Origin: J084 sp964471405
Lineage (GTDB): Bacteria; Pseudomonadota; Alphaproteobacteria; Sphingomonadales; Rhodothalassiaceae
NCBI GenBank assembly: GCA_964471405.1
Contig: CAYYGH010000008.1
Location: forward strand, 1-59,436
DNA length: 59,436 nucleotides
Reading direction: 5' to 3'
Shown here: positions 53,167 to 59,436 of the stretch, one piece after another
Numbering within the stretch: the stretch's first letter is position 1
Layout of the letters: every line of letters starts with the position of its first letter
Position numbers and translations under genes: made by a program
Notes under the pieces: generated by a model
What the model was told of the DNA's origin: nothing
Database searches by the model: none
The model's input: only the letters and a program-made list of their open reading frames with translations

Positions 53167-54117
53167 ATGCCGCCGGAGCCCGGCAATCGCCATCCTTCGG
53201 CCGTGCGCCTGACGCCGGACTCGGTTCTGGGCTGGCTGGTGGCGGCTGCACCGGCACGCCTGCGCCCCTATCTGAAGCTGGCACGGGTGGACCGGCCCAC
53301 CGGCTACTGGCTGCTGCTGTGGCCCTGCTGGTGGTCGCTCGCCCTGGCGGCCCCGCTGGATCAACCGCTGCGCTGGTGGCAGATGGCGTTGTTTCTGATC
53401 GGCGCCATCGTCATGCGCGCGGCCGGCTGCGTGTGGAACGACATCCTCGACCGCGATCTCGACGCCCGGGTCGCCCGCACCCGCGACCGCCCGCTGCCCG
53501 CGGGAGAGGTAAGTGTGAGGGCCGCCGTCGTCTTCCTGTGTCTGCTGCTTCTGGCCGGCCTTGCCGTGCTGCTGCAGTTCAACCGGTTTACGGTGCTCCT
53601 CGGCGCCGCCTCGCTGCTGCTGGTGGCCGTCTATCCCCTCATGAAGCGGATCACGGACTGGCCGCAGGCGGTGCTGGGGCTCACCTTCACCTGGGGTGCG
53701 CTCATGGGCTGGGCGGCCGTCCACGGGCGGCTCGACCCGCCGGCCTTCCTGCTCTATGGGGCAAGCTTCTTCTGGGCGCTCGGCTATGACACGATCTACG
53801 CGCTCCAGGACGCGCGCGATGATGCGGTGGCCGGCATCCGCTCCAGTGCGCGCGCTCTCGGCCCCTGGACGAAGGCGGGGGTCCTGATCTTCTACGCGCT
53901 CACCTGGGTGATGATGGCGGCCGCCGCGATCGCGGCCGGGCTGCCGCCGGTCACAATCGGCCTGCTGCTGCCGGCGCTCATGCACCTTCTCTGGCAGGTC
54001 CGGCGGCTGGGCCCGGCCGATCCGGCGCTGGCGCTGAAGCTCTTCCGCGCGAACGGGACCTTCGGCTGGCTGCCGTTTGTCGCCTTCGCCCTTGGCCGCA
54101 GCGTGCTGGCGGCGTAA
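53167..54117 (+). CDS. ubiA: 4-hydroxybenzoate polyprenyltransferase
   Basis: UbiA attaches the polyprenyl tail to 4-hydroxybenzoate in ubiquinone synthesis at the inner membrane. The 316-residue protein has eight to nine helices and both Asp-rich loops: NDILDRDLDARVARTRDRPL (residues about 95-114) and YDTIYALQDARDDAVAG (about residue 208). ATG 53167 follows AGGAG; ATG 53149 is an alternative. The last 55 bases of the gene recur exactly at 55423-55477. Confidence 0.95.
   Translation: MPPEPGNRHPSAVRLTPDSVLGWLVAAAPARLRPYLKLARVDRPTGYWLLLWPCWWSLALAAPLDQPLRWWQMALFLIGAIVMRAAGCVWNDILDRDLDARVARTRDRPLPAGEVSVRAAVVFLCLLLLAGLAVLLQFNRFTVLLGAASLLLVAVYPLMKRITDWPQAVLGLTFTWGALMGWAAVHGRLDPPAFLLYGASFFWALGYDTIYALQDARDDAVAGIRSSARALGPWTKAGVLIFYALTWVMMAAAAIAAGLPPVTIGLLLPALMHLLWQVRRLGPADPALALKLFRANGTFGWLPFVAFALGRSVLAA
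54062..54116 (+). repeat. 55-bp direct repeat, copy 1 (ubiA 3' end)
   Basis: Covers the last ubiA codons through the first two bases of its TAA stop. It is identical base for base to 55423-55477, and identity stops sharply on both sides. Confidence 0.95.
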
Positions 54118-55422
54118 GCCGCCATGCGCAAGGGGGCGGGAAGATGATCCACCGTCCCTGCATGCATCCGCCGTCTGCCTGCTTTCGTCACCGCTTCTGT
54201 GAGGCGCACGGCTCCCATGTGGGAGGCACACGGTCGCAGTCATTCCATGCGAAATCCATCCAGGCAGGCGGAGAGGCGGTAAAGGCCGGCAGGATGAGTT
54301 CTGCGTCAAACGCGGCGTCAGGATCTGCACTCAGGGGACGATATACCGGTGCGGCGATCGCAGGATGAGGGCGCAGCGGCTTGACCGGGCGCTTGCCGCA
54401 GCGGAGCCGGCTGGCTCCGGATGCGCGGAAGCAGGACCAGCGCTCGCCCTGCACCGCCCACACGTCGATGCTCCATGTCTGCAGAGTGCCAAGCTGCAAG
54501 GGTATGGGAGGATCATTGGCGTAGGCAGGGTTGTCATAAGGTTTGGTGCGGGCATGCCCTCGACCTGTCAGAACTACGACATGGTCGGGATTCTCCTTAC
54601 CGATGAGCGCCTTGATTCGGGCTGCCATGAAGCCATTGCGCCGATTCACATCGATCCCCGCCGCCTTGCGCATTTCGGGATCATAGAAGTAGTCTATCGT
54701 ATGCACGAAGACCCGGTGTCCCTCCTGCCTCCATGTCCGCGCCCGTCGCAGAAGCCCGAGCATGGCACGGCTGCGCCGCCCATCCTGATAATGGGCATCC
54801 CGCCAGAGCCAGTTGTTCAAAATCCACGTGCGCTCATCCGCCGTCGCACTGACCATGTAGTTATGCAGGTCGATTTCCAGTTCCGCGGGGAGTTCCAGCC
54901 CTATCATGAGGCTTTCGTGTTGCGATATGATGACTTCTCCGAGGCAAGAGACGAGCGTGGGGGCTTCTTCCGTTCCATGCAGCTCACCGACAAAAATGAT
55001 TTTATGGTCTACAATCTTCTCCACTATGTCCTGTATGGTCTTGCAAAGGTTTGAGTTTTCTGCCTTTTTATTAAGGGCATAACATATGTTTATGATAAAT
55101 ATCCAAAATATGTATATAAAAATGGTAAATATTATACTAGTATAAAACCATTGAAATTTTGTTTTGTATTGCGTAAGACCGCCCATCTGATAACACTCCA
55201 GCCCAAGACATTGTCCTAACAAGGATCCAAATTGGTCATGATGGATCGGCAAAGAAGGATTAATTGATTCAAATGTCCTGGCAGGAAATAGAAAACCGTA
55301 CCGGGTGCGATCACTTTTGATCACAATTCGGTGAGCGAATAGCACAGGGGGGCATGCATCACTGATCGCTGCCCCATCCGGCTCGGCGCATGTCTTCGGG
55401 ATATCTCCCGCAAGCGGGCTCA
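54117..55422. mobile_element. 1.3-kb inserted segment between 55-bp direct repeats
   Basis: The segment lies between two exact copies of the ubiA 3' end and keeps ubiA intact. It holds one gene on the minus strand (54188-55186). Its right third (about 55050-55320) is much more AT-rich than the rest of the window. There is no transposase, integrase or terminal inverted repeat. A small integrated remnant or an assembly artefact are both possible. Confidence 0.45.
54188..55186 (-). CDS. Membrane-anchored ChaN/Tiki-like (GELHGT motif) protein
   Basis: The 332-residue protein has an N-terminal membrane anchor (FYTSIIFTIFIYIFWIFI, residues about 14-31). Next comes KIIFVGELHGTEEAPTLVSCLGEV (near residue 62), LMIGLELPAELEIDLHNYM, DGRRSRAMLGLLRRAR and VVVLTGRGHARTKPY. 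The GExHxxxE and GxGHAR pattern recalls the ChaN, erythromycin-esterase and Tiki superfamily, in which Glu/His bind metal or haem. The assignment is by motif only. GGAG precedes ATG 55186. N-terminal codons are AT-rich and the C-terminal half is closer to the host, suggesting foreign origin. Confidence 0.62.
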   Translation of the reverse strand: MGGLTQYKTKFQWFYTSIIFTIFIYIFWIFIINICYALNKKAENSNLCKTIQDIVEKIVDHKIIFVGELHGTEEAPTLVSCLGEVIISQHESLMIGLELPAELEIDLHNYMVSATADERTWILNNWLWRDAHYQDGRRSRAMLGLLRRARTWRQEGHRVFVHTIDYFYDPEMRKAAGIDVNRRNGFMAARIKALIGKENPDHVVVLTGRGHARTKPYDNPAYANDPPIPLQLGTLQTWSIDVWAVQGERWSCFRASGASRLRCGKRPVKPLRPHPAIAAPVYRPLSADPDAAFDAELILPAFTASPPAWMDFAWNDCDRVPPTWEPCASQKR

Positions 55423-55477
55423 TCGGCTGGCTGCCGTTTGTCGCCTTCGCCCTTGGCCGCAGCGTGCTGGCGGCGTA
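55423..55477 (+). repeat. 55-bp direct repeat, copy 2
   Basis: Exact copy of 54062-54116. Here it is a bare fragment of the ubiA 3' end followed by TAG TAA, not part of a gene. A 5-bp hairpin, CCCGC-AA-GCGGG (55407-55418), lies just before it. Confidence 0.95.
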
Positions 55478-55555
55478 GTAAGGAGGGCGGGACGGGCAGG
55501 CGATGAAGCCGCCCGTCGGATCCGTGGCGGCGACAACCCTTCAGACGGGACAGCA

Positions 55556-55759
55556 ATGATGGCCACCGTTCTCTTCTATCTGGTGCCCCTGCTGCTGATC
55601 GCGGCTCTTGCCGTGATTCTGGTGGGCGTGTTCAATCTGACCAAGCCCGGGATCGAGCAGCGGCGGCGCTCGAACCGGCTGATGCGCTGGCGCATCGTCA
55701 TCCAGGCGGTGGCGATTCTCGTCATTCTCCTGCTTGTGACCGTCTTCGCGAAGGGCTGA
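55556..55759 (+). CDS. HIG1-like twin-transmembrane small protein
   Basis: The 67-residue protein has two hydrophobic helices (about 5-27 and 46-64). They are joined by a basic loop NLTKPGIEQRRRSNRLMRWRI that resembles the HIG1 hypoxia-domain signature. Alphaproteobacteria carry such genes beside PduO and etfBA, as here. A role in respiratory complexes is possible but unproven. An ATG three bases downstream is an alternative start. Confidence 0.8.
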   Translation: MMATVLFYLVPLLLIAALAVILVGVFNLTKPGIEQRRRSNRLMRWRIVIQAVAILVILLLVTVFAKG

Positions 55760-55765
55760 AAAACC

Positions 55766-56371
55766 ATGGTCAAGCTTGATCGCATCTACACGCGCGGCGG
55801 CGACAGGGGGGCCACTTCGCTCGTCGGCGGGCAGCGACTGCCGAAGGACGATCCCCTGGTGGCCGCCTACGGGACCATTGATGAGGCGAATGCGGCGATC
55901 GGACTGGTCCGCGCGGTGCTCCATCACGAGCGCTCGGGGCTGACCAGGCGGGCCGCCGATCGAGACGAGGCGGACGGGATGCTCGCCCGCATCCAGAATG
56001 ATCTGTTCGATCTCGGCGCCGATCTCGCCACCCCGTGGAAGGAAAGCGAGGAGGAGAATGCGGCCCTGCGCATCACGGATGAGCAGGTCACCCGGCTTGA
56101 ACACGAGATCGATACCATGACCACGCGGCTGGAACCGCTGACGAGTTTCGTGCTGCCCGGCGGCAGCCGCACCAGCGCTCACCTGCATCTTGCCCGCACC
56201 ATCGTGCGTCGGGCCGAGCGTGCGATGGTCACCGCCATGCGCGTCCATGCGATCAACCCCCAGACTTTGCGCTATGTGAACCGCCTGTCCGATCACCTGT
56301 TCGTGCTGGCGCGCCTGCTCAATGACGAGGGGCGTGGCGATGTCCTCTGGAAACCGGGAGCGAATCGCTGA
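55766..56371 (+). CDS. PduO-type cob(I)alamin adenosyltransferase
   Basis: The 201-residue enzyme adds the 5'-deoxyadenosyl group of ATP to cob(I)alamin to make coenzyme B12. The ATP-binding N terminus YTRGGDRGATSLVGG, the central AYGTIDEANAAIGLVRA and the helix motif FVLPGGSRTSAHLHLARTIVRRAER define the PduO family. It lies six bases after the HIG1-like gene, so the two form an operon. No other cobalamin gene is in the window. Confidence 0.94.
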   Translation: MVKLDRIYTRGGDRGATSLVGGQRLPKDDPLVAAYGTIDEANAAIGLVRAVLHHERSGLTRRAADRDEADGMLARIQNDLFDLGADLATPWKESEEENAALRITDEQVTRLEHEIDTMTTRLEPLTSFVLPGGSRTSAHLHLARTIVRRAERAMVTAMRVHAINPQTLRYVNRLSDHLFVLARLLNDEGRGDVLWKPGANR

Positions 56372-56398
56372 TCCGCGATTGTGCGCCGCAGCAACGAA

Positions 56399-56426
56399 TT
56401 GACAGGCCGGGCCGCCATTGCCTAAT
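56399..56426 (+). promoter_or_regulatory. Candidate promoter of etfBA
   Basis: A perfect TTGACA (56399-56404) is followed after 16 bases by CCTAAT (56421-56426), about 94 bp before the etfB ATG. Confidence 0.45.
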
Positions 56427-56519
56427 GCTTCGCCCGATGCCGGGAGTGTCCGCATGGGCGGCCCCTTTCGGCCATGAAGAGGAAACGCGGCAAGCCTGCT
56501 GGCGGAAGGAGCGGCTGTC

Positions 56520-57275
56520 ATGAAAATTCTGGTGCCCGTCAAACGGGTCGTCGACTACAATGTGAAGGTGCGGGTGAAACCCGACGGCTCGGGGGTCGAT
56601 CTCAACAATGTCAAGATGTCGATGAACCCCTTCGACGAGATTGCCGTCGAGGAGGCGATCCGCCTGAAAGAGGCCGGCAAGGCCGATGAGATCGTCGTGG
56701 TCTCCATCGGCCCGGCCCAGGCGCAGGAGACGATCCGCACGGCGCTCGCCATGGGCGCGGATCGCGGCATCCTGGTGCAGTATGATGGCGAGGATACCGA
56801 ACCGCTGGAGGTCGCCAAGCTGCTCAAGAAGATCGTGGAGGAAGAGCAGCCCGGTCTGGTGATCCTCGGCAAGCAGGCGATCGACAATGACGCCAACCAG
56901 ACCGGCCAGATGCTGGCCGAGCTTCTGGGCTGGCCCCAGGGCACCTTCGCTTCCAAGGTCGAGATCGCCGAGGATGGCAGCACGGTGCAGGTCACCCGGG
57001 AGATCGACGGCGGGCTGGAGACGGTGGAGCTCAAGCTGCCGGCGGTGATCACCACGGATCTGCGCCTCAATGAGCCGCGCTATGCCTCGCTGCCCAATAT
57101 CATGAAGGCCAAGCGCAAGCCGATCGCCATGAAGACGCCCGCAGACTACGGCGTGGACATGACCCCGCATCTGGAAGTGCTCAAGGTCGAAGAGCCGCCG
57201 AAGCGCCAGGGCGGCATCAAGGTCGAAAGCGTCCAGGAACTGGTCGAAAAACTCAAAGCCGAGGGAGTGATCTGA
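56520..57275 (+). CDS. etfB: Electron transfer flavoprotein, beta subunit
   Basis: The 251-residue subunit of the ETF heterodimer carries electrons from acyl-CoA and other dehydrogenases to ETF-ubiquinone oxidoreductase. Landmarks are MKILVPVKRVVDYNVKVRVK, MNPFDEIAVEEAIRLKE, LVILGKQAIDNDANQTGQM and LPNIMKAKRKPI with the recognition-loop leucine region. AAGGAG precedes the ATG. Its stop overlaps the etfA start by one base. Confidence 0.97.
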   Translation: MKILVPVKRVVDYNVKVRVKPDGSGVDLNNVKMSMNPFDEIAVEEAIRLKEAGKADEIVVVSIGPAQAQETIRTALAMGADRGILVQYDGEDTEPLEVAKLLKKIVEEEQPGLVILGKQAIDNDANQTGQMLAELLGWPQGTFASKVEIAEDGSTVQVTREIDGGLETVELKLPAVITTDLRLNEPRYASLPNIMKAKRKPIAMKTPADYGVDMTPHLEVLKVEEPPKRQGGIKVESVQELVEKLKAEGVI

Positions 57276-58219
57276 TGACGGCCCTGGTTCTGGCGGAACA
57301 TGACAACAGCAAGCTCAACGACGCAACCCGTGCGGCGATCACCGCGGCCCGGCATTTCGGCGACGTGCATGTGCTGGTCGCCGGCCACAATGCCCGCCCG
57401 GTGGCGGATGCGGTCGCGCGAATCGAGGGGGTGGCGAAGGTTCTGTATGCCGATGCGCCGCATTACGAGCATCCCACGGCCGAGGCGCTGGCGGCTCTGC
57501 TGAAAAGCCTTGCCGATTCCTATGATGCCTTCCTTGCGCCGGCGACCACCTTCGGCAAGAACGTGATGCCGCGGCTGGCGGCGGCTCTCGATGTCGCCCA
57601 GATCTCCGACATCATCGCAATCGAGGACGAGAACACCTTCAAGCGGCCGATCTATGCCGGCAATGCCATCGCCACCGTGCGCTCGCGGGATGCCAGGAAG
57701 GTGATCACCGTGCGCACCACCGCCTTCGAGAAGGCCAAAGACGGTGAGACGACGGCGCCGGTCGAGGAAATCCCGGCGGCGGACGATCCCGGCATTTCCC
57801 GCTTCGTGAAGGCGGAGCTGTCGCAGTCGGAGCGACCCGAGCTGACATCGGCCCGCATCGTGGTCTCCGGCGGGCGCGGCGTGGGCTCGAAGGAGAACTT
57901 CAAGCTGATCGAGGAACTGGCCGATACCCTGGGAGCGGCTGTCGGCGCCAGCCGTGCGGCGGTGGATGCGGGCTTCGTGCCGAACGACTACCAGGTCGGC
58001 CAGACCGGCAAGGTGGTGGCGCCCGAGCTCTATATCGCCGTCGGCATCTCGGGCGCGATCCAGCATCTGGCCGGCATGAAGGATTCGAAGATCATCGTCG
58101 CCATCAACAAGGATGAGGAAGCCCCCATCTTCCAGGTGGCGGACTATGGTCTGGTGGCGGATCTTTTCAAGGCGGTACCCGAGCTGATCGAGGAGCTGAA
58201 GAAGGCGAAGCAGGCCTGA
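57275..58219 (+). CDS. etfA: Electron transfer flavoprotein, alpha subunit
   Basis: The 314-residue alpha subunit holds the FAD. The C-terminal domain shows RIVVSGGRGVGSKENFKLIEE, VGASRAAVDAGFVPNDYQVGQTGKVVAPELYIAVGISGAIQHLAGM and VAINKDEEAPIFQVADYGLV, the family FAD-binding signature. ATG lies within the etfB stop (TGATG), giving coupled translation. A strong terminator follows. Confidence 0.97.
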   Translation: MTALVLAEHDNSKLNDATRAAITAARHFGDVHVLVAGHNARPVADAVARIEGVAKVLYADAPHYEHPTAEALAALLKSLADSYDAFLAPATTFGKNVMPRLAAALDVAQISDIIAIEDENTFKRPIYAGNAIATVRSRDARKVITVRTTAFEKAKDGETTAPVEEIPAADDPGISRFVKAELSQSERPELTSARIVVSGGRGVGSKENFKLIEELADTLGAAVGASRAAVDAGFVPNDYQVGQTGKVVAPELYIAVGISGAIQHLAGMKDSKIIVAINKDEEAPIFQVADYGLVADLFKAVPELIEELKKAKQA

Positions 58220-58236
58220 GCCGAGCAGAGATGAGC

Positions 58237-58266
58237 ACCCCCGGCACCCGATATGCCGGGGGTTTC
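58237..58266 (+). terminator. Rho-independent-type terminator after etfBA
   Basis: A 9-bp perfect stem, CCCCCGGCA with TGCCGGGGG (58238-58262), has a 7-base loop and an extra A-T closing pair, followed by TTTCTC. The short T-run makes it the best intrinsic terminator in the window. Confidence 0.75.
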
Positions 58267-58313
58267 TCGTCCCGGGGCTTGTCAGGCGACGACAGTGGGC
58301 GCAAGGGTAGGCC

Positions 58314-59198
58314 ATGAGCGAGAAAGCAATCCGCAAGGTCGGCGTCATCGGGGCAGGGCAGATGGGCAATGGAATCGCCCATGTGGTGGCCCTTGCCGGC
58401 TATGACGTCGTGATGAGCGACGTGTCCATCGAGCGCGCCCGCGCGGCCATGGACGTGATCGCGCACAACATGGACCGCCAGATTCACCGCGGCAAGATCA
58501 CGCCCGAGCAGAAGGAGCAGGCCCTGGCCCGCATCACTCCGGTCGCGGATCTGGAGCCGATGAAGGATGCGGATCTCGTGATCGAGGCCGCAACCGAAAA
58601 GGAGGAGATCAAGACCGCCATCTTCCGGGAGCTGTGTGACGGGCTCATCCCCACGGCGATGGTTGCCTCCAATACGTCGTCGATTTCGATTACGCGGCTG
58701 GCATCGGCGACCGACCGGCCCGAAAAATTCATCGGTATGCATTTCATGAATCCGGTGCCGGTGATGAAGCTGGTGGAGCTGATCCGGGGGATAGCGACAT
58801 CGGACGAGACCTTTGCCCTGGCGCGATCTTTCGTGTCGAGTCTGGGCAAGGAGATTGCGGTGGCCGAGGATTTTCCGGCCTTCATCGTGAACCGCATTCT
58901 GATGCCGATGATCAACGAGGCGGTCTATACGCTCTACGAGGGGGTAGGCTCGGTGGAGAACATCGACAAGGCGATGCGGCTGGGCGCCAATCATCCGATG
59001 GGGCCGCTGCAGCTTGCCGACTTCATCGGGCTGGATACCTGCCTGTCGATCATGCAGGTGCTTTACGAGGGGCTGTCGGATTCGAAGTATCGCCCCTGTC
59101 CGCTGCTGGTGAAGTATGTGGAGGCGGGCTGGCTCGGCCGCAAGACCGGCCGCGGCTTCTACGACTACCGCCAGGATCCCCCGGTGCCGACACGGTAG
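58314..59198 (+). CDS. hbd: 3-hydroxybutyryl-CoA dehydrogenase
   Basis: The 294-residue enzyme interconverts 3-hydroxyacyl-CoA and acetoacetyl-CoA with NAD(P). The Rossmann motif VGVIGAGQMGNGIAHV is at residues 9-24. SNTSSISITRLA, the catalytic His in IGMHFMNPVPVMKLVE and NRILMPMINEA with the active Asn follow. GRKTGRGFYDY ends the C-terminal domain. AAGGGTAGG precedes the ATG. It follows etfBA as in many alphaproteobacteria, but after a terminator, so it probably has its own promoter. Confidence 0.95.
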   Translation: MSEKAIRKVGVIGAGQMGNGIAHVVALAGYDVVMSDVSIERARAAMDVIAHNMDRQIHRGKITPEQKEQALARITPVADLEPMKDADLVIEAATEKEEIKTAIFRELCDGLIPTAMVASNTSSISITRLASATDRPEKFIGMHFMNPVPVMKLVELIRGIATSDETFALARSFVSSLGKEIAVAEDFPAFIVNRILMPMINEAVYTLYEGVGSVENIDKAMRLGANHPMGPLQLADFIGLDTCLSIMQVLYEGLSDSKYRPCPLLVKYVEAGWLGRKTGRGFYDYRQDPPVPTR

Positions 59199-59241
59199 GA
59201 AGGACGCAAAGCCGAAGAAGGGCGCCAATCACCCGCGGGGC

Positions 59242-59436
59242 CTACAGAAGGAAAATGGCGGTTTTTTCATAGCCCTGCATGCGTTCTTCCAGAAGAGCAT
59301 CCGGACAGCCGTGTTCCGACAGGAACGCGACAAGGCAATGAAACGGGAACTGTGCAAGGATAAAGAGAAAAGTTCTCCTCACCGGCTGATCAGACAATTG
59401 CTGGCCCAGGAGGAAACGGGCGTCTATGGGGGGCTT
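59242..59436 (-). CDS. C-terminal fragment of an unknown protein (runs off the right edge)
   Basis: An open minus-strand frame enters from the window edge and gives 64 residues ending at a TAG (59244-59242). The fragment includes RFLLGQQLSDQPVRRTFLFI and ends EERMQGYEKTAIFLL. It looks like a real helical C terminus, with hydrophobic spacing and Leu/Phe-rich helices. No family is recognised. Codon third positions are less GC-rich than in neighbours. It would be convergent with hbd. Confidence 0.45.
   Translation of the reverse strand, partial: KPPIDARFLLGQQLSDQPVRRTFLFILAQFPFHCLVAFLSEHGCPDALLEERMQGYEKTAIFLL

Overview
The window reads as a chromosomal segment of a high-GC alphaproteobacterium, probably Rhodospirillales-like, from a draft or metagenome assembly because it contains a scaffold gap. 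The evidence is gene order and content: guaB-rsmB-TPR-guaA, ispH-rnhA, yicC-gmk, a divergent tyrS/anmK pair, fbaB-thiE, glnE-peroxiredoxin, an NDUFS4-type complex I subunit, and a HIG1-like protein-PduO-etfBA-hbd cluster. Most genes are densely packed, have clear purine-rich ribosome binding sites, and are housekeeping or cell-envelope genes. No phage module, transposase, integrase, plasmid genes or CRISPR array was seen.

Layout. 1-2.0 kb: an intergenic 14-bp tandem repeat, then a soluble globin-coupled chemotaxis receptor. 2.0-9.6 kb: rnhA and ispH (minus strand), a lipoprotein, and the GMP-synthesis cluster guaB-rsmB-TPR-guaA. 9.7-15.4 kb: a TPP enzyme and an FMN 2-hydroxyacid dehydrogenase (minus) facing a membrane protein, a small symporter partner and an acetate-type sodium:solute symporter, then the NDUFS4-like gene. 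15.5-15.8 kb: tRNA-Arg(UCU) and tRNA-Thr(UGU). 16-24 kb: an acyl-CoA synthetase, an alpha/beta hydrolase-OsmC fusion, a secreted unknown, and a periplasmic thiol-redox pair (redoxin plus DsbD/ScsB-like). 24-30 kb: TM2-SHOCT protein, gmk, yicC, an SDR, a protein with a duplicated FliM/CheZ-like tail, bacterioferritin and a CBS protein. 30-35 kb: DUF1499 protein, MscS channel, thioesterase, class I aldolase, thiE and an EEP-family phosphatase/nuclease. 35-47 kb: a large AsmA/DUF3971 protein, glnE, peroxiredoxin, DUF455 ferritin-like protein, M23 peptidase and bactofilin, then the 100-N gap, an exported amidohydrolase and an AhpD-like protein. 47-54 kb: tyrS, anmK, a CPBP protease, small exported proteins, ssb and ubiA. 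54-59.4 kb: a 1.3-kb partly AT-rich insertion carrying a GELHGT-type gene between two exact 55-bp copies of the ubiA 3' end, then the HIG1/PduO/etfBA/hbd cluster and the C-terminal end of an unknown gene.

How the parts work together. The GMP genes give IMP to XMP to GMP, and gmk makes GDP. etfBA and hbd belong to acyl-CoA oxidation or C4 metabolism, which fits the acyl-CoA synthetase and thioesterase. AnmK recycles cell-wall anhydromuramic acid, while the M23 peptidase and bactofilin form a cell-wall/cytoskeleton pair. DsbD/ScsB and the redoxin handle envelope thiols.

The most unusual items are the 55-bp-repeat-flanked insertion at the ubiA 3' end, the matching 55-bp duplication around the N gap (both could reflect an assembler k-mer of 55), the FliM/CheZ-like double tail, the possible 2-hydroxyacid uptake-oxidation-decarboxylation module, and a palindromic promoter before the aldolase. 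I did not find a clearly new multi-gene system; the strongest candidates for new biology are the insertion and the double-tail protein.
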